Origin: DAIPKP01 sp964539095
Lineage (GTDB): Bacteria > Synergistota > Synergistia > Synergistales > Aminiphilaceae
DNA length: 64,000 nucleotides
Reading direction: 5' to 3'
NCBI GenBank assembly: GCA_964539095.1
Contig: CAZIFL010000002.1
Location: 1-64,000, forward strand
The notes under the pieces are model-generated. The model ran no database searches, was not told the origin of the DNA, and saw nothing but the letters and a program-made list of their open reading frames with translations. The position numbers and the translations under genes are program-made. Positions within the stretch are counted from its first letter, which is position 1. Every line of letters begins with the position of its first letter. Shown here one piece after another: positions 40,700 through 50,026 of the stretch.

Positions 40700-42010
40700 A
40701 TGAAAAACAAAGCACTGTTGCCGCTCTCCGTACTTGTTCTTATCAGCGGAGCCATGTTCTCCTCCCACTTCGGCGTGGGAGACCTTATCTTCCCCCCCAT
40801 TCTCGGAAGGGATACGGGAGCCTCTTGGTTTACCGCCTCCCTGGGGTACATAATCATCAACAGCCTCGGGCTCTGGCTGGCCTATCTTGCCTGCGCTCAT
40901 CAGAATCAGTCTCTGGGAGCCCTCGCCCGAAAAAGCCTGGGGAACGTTTTCGGTAGTATTTATGCGGCGGTTCCCGTGCTGATCACGGTATTCTTCGTTC
41001 TTCCCCGGGTGGCCTCCGCCACCCACGAGATGGCGGTGCTTCCTCTCTTTCCCTCGGTGCCTCTCTGGGGGACCCTCGCAGTTTTCTTTCTTCTGAGCTT
41101 TCACATCGCCTTTACCCGGGCCACGGTGATCGATAAGCTGGGAAAGCTTCTCGCCCCGGCGCTGATTCTCTTTGTGGTGCTTCTGGTGGGGAAGGGCATC
41201 ATGAGTCCCCTGGGAACTGCCGTGGAGCCCGGAGCGGAGGGTGCCCTCAAGGAGGGTATGCTCAATGCCTACAACACCATGAACGCCATTGCGGCACTTC
41301 TCTTCGGTGGGTGGGTGCTTCATGAGCTGAAAATGCGAGGCATCACCACCCGGGAGGGGCAGGATGCAAATCTCAACGCCATCGGGTTGGGTACCGCCAT
41401 CCTGCTGGGGATTACCTCCACGGTGCTGGTCTATCTGGGAGCCACCTCGGGGGCGGCCTTTCCGGAATCCCCCATCGGGGTGCTCTCCACGGAGATTGCC
41501 CAGGGGCTTCTGGGGAGCGCCGGGCTCATCAGCTTTGCCATCATCATGGCGTTGAGCTGCCTCAGCACCTCCGCAGCCATCACCTCCATGGCGGGGGATA
41601 TGTTTCAGGAGATGACCGGGGAGAAGCTGCAGTATCGGGTTATCGTTACCGCCAGCACCCTTATCGGCTTTGTGCTTGGCCTGGTGGGGTTGAGCCGGAT
41701 CGTGAAATATACCGTCCCCTGGCTGGTGCTCATCTACCCCTCCATCATTCTTCTTATCCTCTGCGCCCTCTCCTACCGTTTCGATGCCTTCCGTAAGGCT
41801 GTTACGGTGGGGATGGTGGCGGCCCTGGTCTTTGGCCTGGGGGATATGCTCTCCTTCTACGGCATTACCGCTAACCCTATTTCCACCTTTGCCGCAAGTC
41901 TTCCCCTGGGTTCACAGGGGCTGGGATGGGTGCTTCCCACCCTGGGGTGCATGGTGGTAGCCCAGTTGGTGCTCAAGTTTGGGGTAAAAGCTCCCGGAAA
42001 AGGAGCCTAA
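40700..42010 (+). CDS. brnQ: Branched-chain amino acid:cation symporter BrnQ
   Basis: A 436-aa membrane carrier of the LIVCS family with about 12 helices. It begins LLPLSVLVLISGAMFSSHFGVGDLIFPPILGRDTG, where FGVGDLIFPP matches the conserved N-terminal loop of BrnQ. The ATG at 40700 has GAAGGGAG 9 bp upstream. It imports Leu, Ile or Val with Na+ or H+; in an amino-acid fermenter this serves catabolism. The next gene, a beta-lactamase-fold hydrolase, starts 3 bp after the stop and is likely co-transcribed. Confidence 0.93.
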   Translation: MKNKALLPLSVLVLISGAMFSSHFGVGDLIFPPILGRDTGASWFTASLGYIIINSLGLWLAYLACAHQNQSLGALARKSLGNVFGSIYAAVPVLITVFFVLPRVASATHEMAVLPLFPSVPLWGTLAVFFLLSFHIAFTRATVIDKLGKLLAPALILFVVLLVGKGIMSPLGTAVEPGAEGALKEGMLNAYNTMNAIAALLFGGWVLHELKMRGITTREGQDANLNAIGLGTAILLGITSTVLVYLGATSGAAFPESPIGVLSTEIAQGLLGSAGLISFAIIMALSCLSTSAAITSMAGDMFQEMTGEKLQYRVIVTASTLIGFVLGLVGLSRIVKYTVPWLVLIYPSIILLILCALSYRFDAFRKAVTVGMVAALVFGLGDMLSFYGITANPISTFAASLPLGSQGLGWVLPTLGCMVVAQLVLKFGVKAPGKGA

Positions 42011-42013
42011 AAC

Positions 42014-43153
42014 ATGACGCTTCAGCACAAGGTGCATGATTTTGTGGCCTCCCGGATTGCAAAGGGGAACTATCCGGGATGCCAGGTGCTGGTGGCCCGG
42101 GGAGAGGAGATTCTTGCGGAGGAGTCTCTGGGGAGCATGGTGAAGGGATCGGATTCCCCGAAGGATAGGGTAACCGAGAGCACCCTGTTTAATCTTGAGT
42201 CCATTACCAAGGTAATGGTCACCCTTCCTCTGACCTTCAAACTTTTGGAAGAGGGGAGGCTCTGCCTAGATGACCGGCTTGCGGTCTATCTGCCGGAGTT
42301 CGGCACCTCGGAGGAGAAGAAAAAGATCACCCTTCGGGATATGCTGAACTTTACTGCAGGGATCTCCCTTATGGATTCTCCGGGTTCCGAAGAGGCCGCT
42401 GCGGCGGGTGATATGGAACGATGCTGGCAGTGTCACTATGATCAGCCCCTGGAGACCTCTCCCGGGAGCCGGGTTTTCTACAGTGACGTCTCCTGCCGTC
42501 TTCTGGGAAAGGCTCTGGAGCGGATTTTGGGGATGGATCTTCAGGAGGGAGCCCGAAAGTATTTCTTCGAGCCCCTGGGGATGAACCGAACGTTCTACTG
42601 CCCTCCGAACAAGGAGGAGTGTGCCCACACGGGATTTTCCGACAGCGGTCGTCCTCTCCGGGGGGAGCTTGCTCAGGATCTGGAGCATAACATGGGGGGG
42701 ATTTTGGGTTCCGACGGCATCTTTTCCACCGCCCGGGATATGCTGCGTTTCTCCCGGATGATCTTGCAGGAGGGTACCTGGGAGGGAAAGCGGCTTCTCA
42801 GCCAGCTCGCTACGGAGCGGATGACCGGAGAGATCACCAATCCGGAACTCTTCGAATCCCCTACCTCGTACCTTCACTACATTTTGAGCGGCCCCAAGGT
42901 GTGGTTCTGGGAGTACGCTCAATCTCCCTTTTCCTTCTTCGGGGATCTCTGTTCCCCCCGGGGGATCGGAAAAATGGGGGGGGCGGGAACTTTCCTCTAT
43001 CTTGATCCCGAGTACGATCTCACGGTGATCTACCTCACCAACTACGGGCAGCCCGAAAACACCCTGGAGGGAGATGATGCCTGGAACACGTTCCAGCGGG
43101 AGATCAACGTCATGGGGTTGTGCAACCTCGTGCTGGGGGAGTTGCAGCTCTGA
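42014..43153 (+). CDS. Serine hydrolase of the beta-lactamase/DD-peptidase fold
   Basis: A 379-aa protein with the class C-like fold. The nucleophile motif SxxK is seen as LESITK (about residues 61-66). The second motif is YSD (FYSDVSCRLLG) instead of YxN, and the third-strand region reads GIGKMGGAGTFL. No signal peptide is found, so it is probably cytoplasmic and more likely an esterase, amidase or D-aminopeptidase than a beta-lactamase. It sits directly behind brnQ, which may point to processing of an amino-acid derivative. Confidence 0.82.
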   Translation: MTLQHKVHDFVASRIAKGNYPGCQVLVARGEEILAEESLGSMVKGSDSPKDRVTESTLFNLESITKVMVTLPLTFKLLEEGRLCLDDRLAVYLPEFGTSEEKKKITLRDMLNFTAGISLMDSPGSEEAAAAGDMERCWQCHYDQPLETSPGSRVFYSDVSCRLLGKALERILGMDLQEGARKYFFEPLGMNRTFYCPPNKEECAHTGFSDSGRPLRGELAQDLEHNMGGILGSDGIFSTARDMLRFSRMILQEGTWEGKRLLSQLATERMTGEITNPELFESPTSYLHYILSGPKVWFWEYAQSPFSFFGDLCSPRGIGKMGGAGTFLYLDPEYDLTVIYLTNYGQPENTLEGDDAWNTFQREINVMGLCNLVLGELQL

Positions 43154-43221
43154 TTATGGGAGTTTTCGCAAGGTAGTGCAGTGAATTTGAGCCCCTAGGG
43201 ATACTTACGGAGTATACGCAA

Positions 43222-43265
43222 GCCAAGGCACCGCCATTCTTGTGAAAGATACGTGGTGCCTTGGC
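43222..43265. terminator. Convergent terminator hairpin
   Basis: Perfect 11-bp arms (43222-43232, 43255-43265) enclose a 22-nt loop between the hydrolase (+) and the DUF4276 gene (-). It can serve both. Confidence 0.65.
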
Positions 43266-43296
43266 GTTTGTGGTTTGGTGATTTTGGTAATAATCT

Positions 43297-43965
43297 CTAT
43301 AAATTTTCCAGAGTAGTAATCCACTCATCAAAATGCCGGCACTTTTCCCGTAACCTTTCTAGGCCAATTTTTGTGGCCACCATAGCACCTGCCGTGACCT
43401 TATCGTATGCGGGAATTTCTCTGATGATGCGCTTGGAGGGGGCTGTTTGTGCCCCTTCATTGATCAGTTCCGGGTTTTGTCCTTCCATCATGCGCATAAG
43501 GTTCTCTATGGCCTTTTCGTGTTCCAGATATTCCCAGTCAAGCTCTTGCGGCGCAGCGAGGATCAAGGCTTCAAACTCGTGAAGCTGGATATAGGGGATA
43601 AACCGCCTGTCCCCTACGTCTTGTTTCATGGCATCCTCAAGTGTGGCAATCCGTTTATAGGGATCTGTCTCCTTTCCTGCAGCAGCATATCCCGGAAAAT
43701 CTTCGGGTAGTGCGTAGAGGTCGAACATGGTGGTGAAGCGACATTCCTCGTGTCTGTCCTCCTTAAGCCAACTCTGAATATCCTTCTTTGCCTTGGTGTA
43801 ACTCAGCAAGCCACCGCGATACTCCTTCGCAGATTTTTTGTCTCTGCTGGTAAGAACACACCGTACATCTGCAAAGACATGGTGTTGCCCTAAATGTGTA
43901 ACCAGGATTTTTTCAACAAAGGTCCGCTCGGTCTGCCCCTCAGCGGTGATGTGCAGGCGGATCAT
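43297..43965 (-). CDS. DUF4276 family protein, TOPRIM-like, partner of the ATPase
   Basis: A 222-aa DUF4276 protein. The N-terminal strand and loop IRLHITAEGQTERTFVEKIL carry an EGxxE motif like that of TOPRIM nucleases, and later acidic residues (FDLYALPEDFPG, QLHEFEAL) could complete a metal site. The ATG at 43965 overlaps the ATPase stop (ATGA) with GGGAGGA upstream. Such two-gene sets resemble abortive-infection modules (AbiL, PARIS). The nuclease role is inferred from this resemblance. Confidence 0.82.
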   Translation of the reverse strand: MIRLHITAEGQTERTFVEKILVTHLGQHHVFADVRCVLTSRDKKSAKEYRGGLLSYTKAKKDIQSWLKEDRHEECRFTTMFDLYALPEDFPGYAAAGKETDPYKRIATLEDAMKQDVGDRRFIPYIQLHEFEALILAAPQELDWEYLEHEKAIENLMRMMEGQNPELINEGAQTAPSKRIIREIPAYDKVTAGAMVATKIGLERLREKCRHFDEWITTLENL

Positions 43966-45074
43966 GGTTGTCCTCCCAGCACGTTTTTCTCCCAAAGTTC
44001 CGAGAGGCTATACCGGGAAAGCCAATCTTCAAGCTGGGGAGCATCCAATTTCTTGAAAAGAGAGCATCTCTTCTCTTCGTCCCGTTCCACCACCACCAAT
44101 TCGTCGATGGAAAATTCGTCTACAAGCCGTGTGGACTGTGTTGCCAGAAGAACTTGCGTATTCTGTGCGGCCATACGAACAATGCCTGCCAGCTCTGCAA
44201 TTGCCGATGGGTGCAGGCCTAATTCGGGTTCATCTAAGACGATAAGCCGTGGTAGAAGCTCCGGGGGCTGCAAAAGAAGGGTTGCCAGGGCCATGAATCG
44301 AAGAGAACCATCGGATATCTGATGTGGATCGAAAAGGTAATCGCTACCGGAGGAATCCTTCCAATTCAGTCGGACGTAGTCCTCTTTGCCGGGGAGGGGC
44401 TCCACATCAAAGTCTCCGAACTGAGGCATAACGCACTGTATGTGCCGAACGATGCGGTCGTAATATTTACGGTATGTATCGTCTCTCTTCAGCATTCTCA
44501 AAAAGGCCGCTAGATTCCCCGCATCGCTTCGTAAATATCTGGCATCATCCACGTAGCCACGATCTTTAATTTTTGCCGTCTCCGATGTGTCATGAAACTG
44601 ATAGGTCCTTATGCCGGATAGAAGGCCATAAAGCACCTTGCTTGTTTTTCTCGTGTCTTCCCGTAATCTTGATTCCGATCCTCCGCTCTCCAAAAAATAT
44701 TCTTGGGGTTTTTCTTTTCCTTTTTGATGATACAGAATTTTTTCGCCGCTCACAAAGAGGCGATCCGGCAATCCGTGGGAAAGACGAAGAGAATACGTGT
44801 CATGAGCCTCTTGGGAGTCGAAATAGAGTTCAAAGGCTATGGTTTCGGATGTTTTTGGGCCGTAGAAGAGGAGACGGCTGACTCCCTGTTTTCCCACATA
44901 CTGCTGCAAAGCCCCGGTGGTCATGAAATTCAGCATCTGAAAGAAGGAGACAAGATTACTCTTTCCAGAACCATTGGCACCTAAAAGCACCGTCACATCT
45001 CCCAGGGGGATGGTTTGCCCCTCCTCTCCCCCAAAGGACTTGAAACCTTTTAAAAGAATCCCTCTTAACTTCAC
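43962..45074 (-). CDS. AAA-type (OLD/SMC-like) ATPase of a two-gene module
   Basis: A 370-aa ATPase of the AAA_21 kind. It begins LRGILLKGFKSFG, has Walker A LLGANGSGKSN near residues 31-41, a signature-like ISDGSLRFMALATLLL, Walker B RLIVLDEPELGLHP and the H-loop region LLATQSTRLVDEF. The GTG at 45074 has GAGGGGGAA upstream. Proteins of this kind paired with a TOPRIM-like or DUF4276 gene act as phage sensors in known systems. Here the two genes overlap by 4 bp and form their own unit. Confidence 0.86.
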   Translation of the reverse strand: MKLRGILLKGFKSFGGEEGQTIPLGDVTVLLGANGSGKSNLVSFFQMLNFMTTGALQQYVGKQGVSRLLFYGPKTSETIAFELYFDSQEAHDTYSLRLSHGLPDRLFVSGEKILYHQKGKEKPQEYFLESGGSESRLREDTRKTSKVLYGLLSGIRTYQFHDTSETAKIKDRGYVDDARYLRSDAGNLAAFLRMLKRDDTYRKYYDRIVRHIQCVMPQFGDFDVEPLPGKEDYVRLNWKDSSGSDYLFDPHQISDGSLRFMALATLLLQPPELLPRLIVLDEPELGLHPSAIAELAGIVRMAAQNTQVLLATQSTRLVDEFSIDELVVVERDEEKRCSLFKKLDAPQLEDWLSRYSLSELWEKNVLGGQP

Positions 45075-45201
45075 GACAGTTCCCCCTCGTTCTTAAAGAA
45101 ATCCTTTGTAGATTCCGCGAGTTTGCATAGATTCTCTCGACGTGGCCTTTGAATCTGTCTTTGGCGTTGTCTATCTGCACACTCTGTGGGTTTTCTTGTT
45201 C

Positions 45202-45675
45202 CTATACATTCATCCTCCAGATGACGAAGTTCAGTACCCCCGCAAAGCTTCCCCAGAGCAGGTAGGGGAGGAGCAGGAGCCCCGCGGTAAGATCCCGGCT
45301 CAGAAAGACCGCTATATTCCAGAGAAGCACCCCCAGAAGGAGCATCAGCTCCCCGAAGGCCCAGCCGGGTTGCTGAAAGTAAAAGAAGATCCAGGACCAG
45401 GCGAAGTTCAGCCCCAGCTGTATCCAGAAGGGGAGAAAGATCTGGGAGGCTGGGGAGACCCCGGTTTTCCAGATGCGGTAGGCAGAGAAGGCCATGAGGA
45501 TGTAGAGAACTGTCCAGACGGGGCCGAAGAGCCCTCCCGGAGGTGTCCAGAGGGGTTTTGTCATGGTGACGTACCATGTGGTTACCGAGAACGTGGTGGC
45601 GTAGGACCCCAGAAAGCCCGCTCCAAGACAGAGGGCGAGGAAAACAAGAAGTACCGGAAGACTTGAGCGCTGCAT
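45202..45675 (-). CDS. tspO: TspO/MBR family membrane protein
   Basis: A 157-aa protein with five helices and the TspO patterns: WYVTMTKPLWTPPGGLFGPVWTVLYILMAFSAYRIW and QLGLNFAWSWIFF. TspO proteins bind tetrapyrroles and are linked to stress responses. The ATG at 45675 has a textbook GGAGGTGA 6 bp upstream, so the slightly longer frame is not used. The ATPase/DUF4276 pair lies 127 bp downstream on the same strand. Confidence 0.92.
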   Translation of the reverse strand: MQRSSLPVLLVFLALCLGAGFLGSYATTFSVTTWYVTMTKPLWTPPGGLFGPVWTVLYILMAFSAYRIWKTGVSPASQIFLPFWIQLGLNFAWSWIFFYFQQPGWAFGELMLLLGVLLWNIAVFLSRDLTAGLLLLPYLLWGSFAGVLNFVIWRMNV

Positions 45676-45864
45676 AACCATCACCTCCAAAGTATTTTTT
45701 TATTCTCTACATGGTAGCATGAAGGGCCCGGGAAAACATGGACAGCCCGGAGAGTTTACCCCTCGTTTCTGGAACTATTGGCATTTGATGTTGGGGCTTG
45801 GGGAAATGAATCACGTGCTGCTCTTGCTTTAAATGAAATTTTTGTGAACGACATGGCGCTTTAG

Positions 45865-46464
45865 CTATGTGCTTTGGTTGCCTCTGTTGTGGATGCGTAC
45901 TGATTTTTCCCCCCACTCCTCCCTCAGGAGGGAAAAGATCCACTGATCCTGAAATTTCCCACGGGCCCATTCGTACTGCCGCAAAGTTCCCTCTAGGGTA
46001 AAACCCGTCTTTTCGAGAATTCCCCGGGATCCCTCGTTCCCTAGGGTTACCAGGGCTTCCACCCGGTTGCACTCCATGGAGGTGAAGGCGTAGTCCAGTG
46101 CCGCTTCCAGGGCTTCGCTCATGAGCCCTTGTCGCCAGGCTTGGGAGGTAAGTTCGTACCCTATCTCCGCCCGGTGATGTTCCTTATCCCATTTATGCAA
46201 TCCGCAGGTTCCGAGAACATCCCCGCTGATTTTGTGGATAAGAGCCCAGCGGATTCCCTCGGAGGCGGGGAAAAGCCCCCGGAGGATATCTATCATCTCC
46301 CGGCTCTGCTCCAGCTCCGTAAAGGGATCCAGTACCAGGTATTCCAGCACCTTGGGATCCGTCCATACCGCATGTAAAGCCTCGGCATGGGTTTCCAGGA
46401 GTTCCTCCAGAGTAAGGCGAGGGGTTTGAAGGATGGGAAAGGGAAGGTCGTGTTTTTCGTTCAT
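45865..46464 (-). CDS. RimJ/RimL-type GNAT acetyltransferase
   Basis: A 199-aa acetyltransferase of the RimJ/RimL branch: ILQTPRLTLEELLETHAEAL at the start, then IGYELTSQAWRQGLMSEALEAALDYAF (acetyl-CoA loop), and VEALVTLGNEGSRGILEKTGFTLEGTLRQYEWARGKFQDQWIFSLL. It probably acetylates a protein N-terminus or a small amine. It is a single gene divergent from the GGDEF gene; a 6-3-6 palindrome (46501-46515) lies 36 bp upstream. Confidence 0.9.
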   Translation of the reverse strand: MNEKHDLPFPILQTPRLTLEELLETHAEALHAVWTDPKVLEYLVLDPFTELEQSREMIDILRGLFPASEGIRWALIHKISGDVLGTCGLHKWDKEHHRAEIGYELTSQAWRQGLMSEALEAALDYAFTSMECNRVEALVTLGNEGSRGILEKTGFTLEGTLRQYEWARGKFQDQWIFSLLREEWGEKSVRIHNRGNQST

Positions 46465-46500
46465 GAAAATCGCTCCTTTAGAATGTTTGCGTAGGGTATG

Positions 46501-46515
46501 CGTATAGAATATACG
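46501..46515. promoter_or_regulatory. Palindrome upstream of the acetyltransferase gene
   Basis: CGTATA-GAA-TATACG is a perfect 6-3-6 inverted repeat between the divergent acetyltransferase and GGDEF genes; possible operator. Confidence 0.35.
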
Positions 46516-46575
46516 TGTAGAGTCGGTGTGTTGTTTTTTTCAAAATTTTCATTCCTTATGAAGAGCAGTGATTCT

Positions 46576-46604
46576 TGTGGTGAAGCTATTTCAAAGTTAT
46601 ACTC
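46576..46604 (+). promoter_or_regulatory. Promoter of the GGDEF gene, motif shared with both HD-domain genes
   Basis: TTGTGG, a 17-bp spacer and TATACT. The same layout, with the flanking ATTCTTG and AAGTTATACTCA, is repeated at 50253-50281 and 51813-51841. Confidence 0.7.
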
Positions 46605-46667
46605 AAAGTAGGTGAGGCTGTCCAGCCGGAGGGGTGTGTAGCTTGAGATAAGGAGATGATCTGTAGT

Positions 46668-48620
46668 ATGGATAAAACGGGAAACAGGCAAGGCGCTCCT
46701 GCGTTTGTTGTCAAAGGAACATTCCTTGGGGGGCTCCTGGGGCGAAACTCCCTGGCCCGGGAGGTGGCATGGGAAACCGCCCTTTGGGCGGTGGTCATCA
46801 TGCTCCTGGTTTCTGGATGGGGATATTACCACACCTTCAAAACCCAGGAGAGTCAGACCTTGGAAGAACTCAAGCTCTATGTGGCCAACCGGGTGGAGCA
46901 GGAGAAAGCGCTCTTCGATCTGGCTCACGATAGCCTTCAAACCTTTGAAAGAGAGTATCTCAAGCTCTATACCTCGGAGGTTACCTTTACCGACCAGGAA
47001 TTTGAGGAGTTCTTCTTTAGGGATCCCGAGGGAGCCACCCGGATGAAGGAGAAGTTTTTTTCCGGCAGCGCCTCCTCCCGGGGGCTTCCCCTTGATGGCG
47101 TGTCTGCCTTTATCGGAAACAATCAGAAGGTTCTGAGCGAGGACTTCAAACGCCGCTTCCTTTTGGCCTATTTTCTTGTGGGCAGGCTCGGTCCCGCATG
47201 GATCAGCCGTTTTGCCAATCTTCACATCTCCACTCCTGAAAACGGTATGCTCCTTTACTGGCCCGAGATCCCCTGGGGGCTTCAGGCCAGGGCAGATCTG
47301 GATACCACTGCAGGATCCGTGGTGAAGGCCACCTTTCAGGAGTTCAATCCCGAACGCAAGCCCTTCTGGACGGGGCTCTATTATGATCTTACCGCAAATC
47401 ATTGGGTCATTACCTACCAGCGCCCCATAGATTACCAGGGACAGCATCTTCTTTCAGGAGGTATTGATGTCTATCTGGACGATCTCATGAACCGTATGCT
47501 TACCCAGCAGTATACCAAGGGAGTTGTCAGCTTCATTGTGAACTCCAAGAAGCAGCTCATCGCCCATCAGGATATGCTCCATCTTGCTAAGGAGGAGAAG
47601 GGGGTGCTGGAGATCGACGAGCTTGAGGACCCCGCTCTCTCCGGAATGTATCGCACCCTTCTGGATTCGGTGCCTCCGGAAGGGGAGGGTCCCTGGATTT
47701 TTCTGGATTCCTCCTCGGGAAACTATCTCGGCATATCCCGTATGGAAGGGCCGGAGTGGTTCTTCGTCACCGCCTATCCCCGGAGCCTCCTTCTGCAGTC
47801 CGCCCATAAAGCGGCTTTCCTGATTTTTGGCATGGGGGTTCTTGTCTTCCTGGCCTTTATGACTACCGTGGCCATGGTGCTGCGTAAGCGGGTGGCTTTT
47901 CCCGTGGGGGTTTTGGAAAAGGCTTCGGAAGCTATCTCACAAGGGAATTATACTCCTCTGGAGGAGCAGGATTTTCAAGACATCAGCAAAGCCTCCAACG
48001 AAGTGGGATCTCTGGCCCGCACCTTCCATAAAATGGCGGGAGCGGTGCGGGATGTCAACAGAACTCTGGAACAGAAGGTGGTGGCCCGAACCAGTGAGCT
48101 TGCAGCGGCGAACAAAAAATTAGAGGAGTTAAGTCTTTTGGATCCACTCACTAAGATTTTTAACCGTCGGGCCTTTGATCGGGATCTGGAACAAGCCTTT
48201 ACCCAGGCCCGGGAGGAAGAAGGAACCTTCGCACTCATGCTTTGTGATGTGGATTTCTTCAAGCAGTACAACGACACCTACGGTCACAATGCAGGAGACA
48301 GGGTGCTTCAGGACATCACCCGTGCCATGCTCCAGCATCTTCGCCCGGATGATCGGGTCTATCGGTACGGAGGAGAGGAGATTATTATCCTCTTCAACGG
48401 CCCCTATCCCGGCCATGCCCGGAGTATGGCAGAACGTATTCTGGAGGCGGTGCGGAACCTGAAGATTGAGCATGCCGGCTGTCCCTGGGGAATTCTCACG
48501 GTGAGTGCGGGGTTAGAAGAGTTTTCTCCCTCCTGTACTGGCCCTCAGGAAATGATTCACTCGGTAGATCAGAAGCTTTATAAAGCCAAGGAAGAGGGAA
48601 GAGATCGGCTGGAGATCTAA
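46668..48620 (+). CDS. Membrane sensor diguanylate cyclase (dCache-HAMP-GGDEF)
   Basis: A 650-aa sensor. It has an N-terminal helix (about 38-58), a large extracytoplasmic Cache-like domain to about 370, a second helix (about 380-405), a HAMP-like linker and coiled coil, and a GGDEF domain with LLDPLTKIFNRRAFDRDL, DVDFFKQYNDTYGHNAGD and RYGGEEI. The signature is GGEEI, a conservative form expected to be active, with the product-inhibition site RPDD five residues before it. The ATG at 46668 is used because AAGGAG lies 12 bp upstream and touches the earlier ATG at 46656. It makes cyclic di-GMP in response to an unknown ligand. Confidence 0.92.
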   Translation: MDKTGNRQGAPAFVVKGTFLGGLLGRNSLAREVAWETALWAVVIMLLVSGWGYYHTFKTQESQTLEELKLYVANRVEQEKALFDLAHDSLQTFEREYLKLYTSEVTFTDQEFEEFFFRDPEGATRMKEKFFSGSASSRGLPLDGVSAFIGNNQKVLSEDFKRRFLLAYFLVGRLGPAWISRFANLHISTPENGMLLYWPEIPWGLQARADLDTTAGSVVKATFQEFNPERKPFWTGLYYDLTANHWVITYQRPIDYQGQHLLSGGIDVYLDDLMNRMLTQQYTKGVVSFIVNSKKQLIAHQDMLHLAKEEKGVLEIDELEDPALSGMYRTLLDSVPPEGEGPWIFLDSSSGNYLGISRMEGPEWFFVTAYPRSLLLQSAHKAAFLIFGMGVLVFLAFMTTVAMVLRKRVAFPVGVLEKASEAISQGNYTPLEEQDFQDISKASNEVGSLARTFHKMAGAVRDVNRTLEQKVVARTSELAAANKKLEELSLLDPLTKIFNRRAFDRDLEQAFTQAREEEGTFALMLCDVDFFKQYNDTYGHNAGDRVLQDITRAMLQHLRPDDRVYRYGGEEIIILFNGPYPGHARSMAERILEAVRNLKIEHAGCPWGILTVSAGLEEFSPSCTGPQEMIHSVDQKLYKAKEEGRDRLEI

Positions 48621-48653
48621 ATGAAAAAGATATGAATGACGGAGATGTAAAGA

Positions 48654-48691
48654 AGCCTGCGCCCCCTTCCGGTTTTCCGAGGGGGCGCAGG
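48654..48691. terminator. Convergent terminator
   Basis: Perfect 12-bp GC-rich arms (48654-48665, 48680-48691) lie between the GGDEF gene (+) and the MFS gene (-) and can serve both. Confidence 0.8.
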
Positions 48692-48700
48692 CTTTGCTCG

Positions 48701-50026
48701 CTATGATTTGCTCGAAGCGAGATTCTTTCGTGCCACATTGGGGTTATGGGCAAACCAGGAGAGGATGCAGAGAAGGGTTCCCAGAGTGCCGAAAAGGGCC
48801 AGGGCAACGCTGTACGAACCCCAGAGAGAACTCGCAAGGCTGAAGGCGTAGGGGCCCAGAGCGCTTCCTCCTACTACCCAGAGAAAGGCCTCTCCGGAGA
48901 TGCTCCCCAGATGGCCCAGGCCGAAGAACCGGGGCCAGACGATAACCCCGTTGATTCCCATCATGGCCACATTCAGCCCCACCCCTGCCACCAGAAGGAT
49001 GTAGGGAATTCCAGGCCTCAAAAAGAGGCAGGAAAAGGCTAAAAGTGCTACTCCCAGCATGTGCAGCATGGCGAAGCTTCGGAGCCGCATGTAGTCGCTT
49101 AAAACGCTCCCCACCCCCTGAACCAGCACGGCAAAGAAGGTGGCGGGGAGGAAGATTCCGATGGCCTCCTGGCGATCCAGCCCTGCCATGGCGAAGATGC
49201 TCACCACGTGAAAGGTGAACCCCGTGATCACCAGGGAGGAGAAGCCGTTCACCATGTTGAAGATCCAGAAGGAGTAGGTTTTCCGAGCCTCGGAAAGTGT
49301 GTAGTCCCTGGGGGGGCTTGGGGGCTCCTTGGGGTGCAACCGTAGGGAGAAAAAAGAGGGTTTTTTCTTCTTTTCCTCCAGCAGCCGGACGAGTTCTTTC
49401 CGTTCCTCCCAGGAGGGATCCCGAAAGGTGAAAAGCGTGAAAAGCGTTGCGAAGGCTATGAGAAAAAAACCTATGCTCTGCCAAGCTAGACGCCATCCTA
49501 GGGCGGTAATCATGCGGTCAAAGACTCGGGGGAAATAGGCGAGCCCTAGGGCGCTTAAAGGCCCCAGAAAAGCATTGCCCATTCCCCGGCGATGATCGAA
49601 CCACTTCATCACCATGTTGCGGCTGGACATGCTGAGCATCCCCTGGCCGAAGAAACGCACCAGAAAAAAAGCTCCGGACATAACCACCGTGGCGAGTAGC
49701 GCCGGAGCTACCCCGGGGAGAAGGCGCATAAGCCCCTCCGCCGCTTGATCCGCATGGCTCATGACGAGGACGCTTAATCCCAAGGAAAATACGGCGAGAG
49801 TGCTCATGCTCTTCGATCCGTGGCGATCGTACCAGGTTCCCACGATGGGCATGAGCAAGGCGCTTCCTACGGTTCCCACCAGATAGGCAAGGCTGAGTTG
49901 GGGGCGGGTAAGAGGCAGGGCTCCCAGGAGAAGATCCGTAAAGGGAGAGATACCGTTGGTCTGCCCCGGCAGGGTGGCGATACTGCCCACAATTCCCGCA
50001 AAAAGAACGACGTATAGTCTGTACAT
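48701..50026 (-). CDS. MFS transporter
   Basis: A 441-aa major facilitator with 12 predicted helices, the loop 2-3 pattern GTWYDRHGSKSM and a central cytoplasmic loop (FRDPSWEERKELVRLLEEKKKKPS). The ATG at 50026 (MYRLYVVLFAGIVGSIATLPGQTNGISPF) matches the start of oxalate/formate-like and related MFS members, with AGGAGA 11 bp upstream. A longer frame to 50284 runs antisense to the HD-gene promoter and is not used. The substrate is unknown. Confidence 0.88.
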   Translation of the reverse strand: MYRLYVVLFAGIVGSIATLPGQTNGISPFTDLLLGALPLTRPQLSLAYLVGTVGSALLMPIVGTWYDRHGSKSMSTLAVFSLGLSVLVMSHADQAAEGLMRLLPGVAPALLATVVMSGAFFLVRFFGQGMLSMSSRNMVMKWFDHRRGMGNAFLGPLSALGLAYFPRVFDRMITALGWRLAWQSIGFFLIAFATLFTLFTFRDPSWEERKELVRLLEEKKKKPSFFSLRLHPKEPPSPPRDYTLSEARKTYSFWIFNMVNGFSSLVITGFTFHVVSIFAMAGLDRQEAIGIFLPATFFAVLVQGVGSVLSDYMRLRSFAMLHMLGVALLAFSCLFLRPGIPYILLVAGVGLNVAMMGINGVIVWPRFFGLGHLGSISGEAFLWVVGGSALGPYAFSLASSLWGSYSVALALFGTLGTLLCILSWFAHNPNVARKNLASSKS

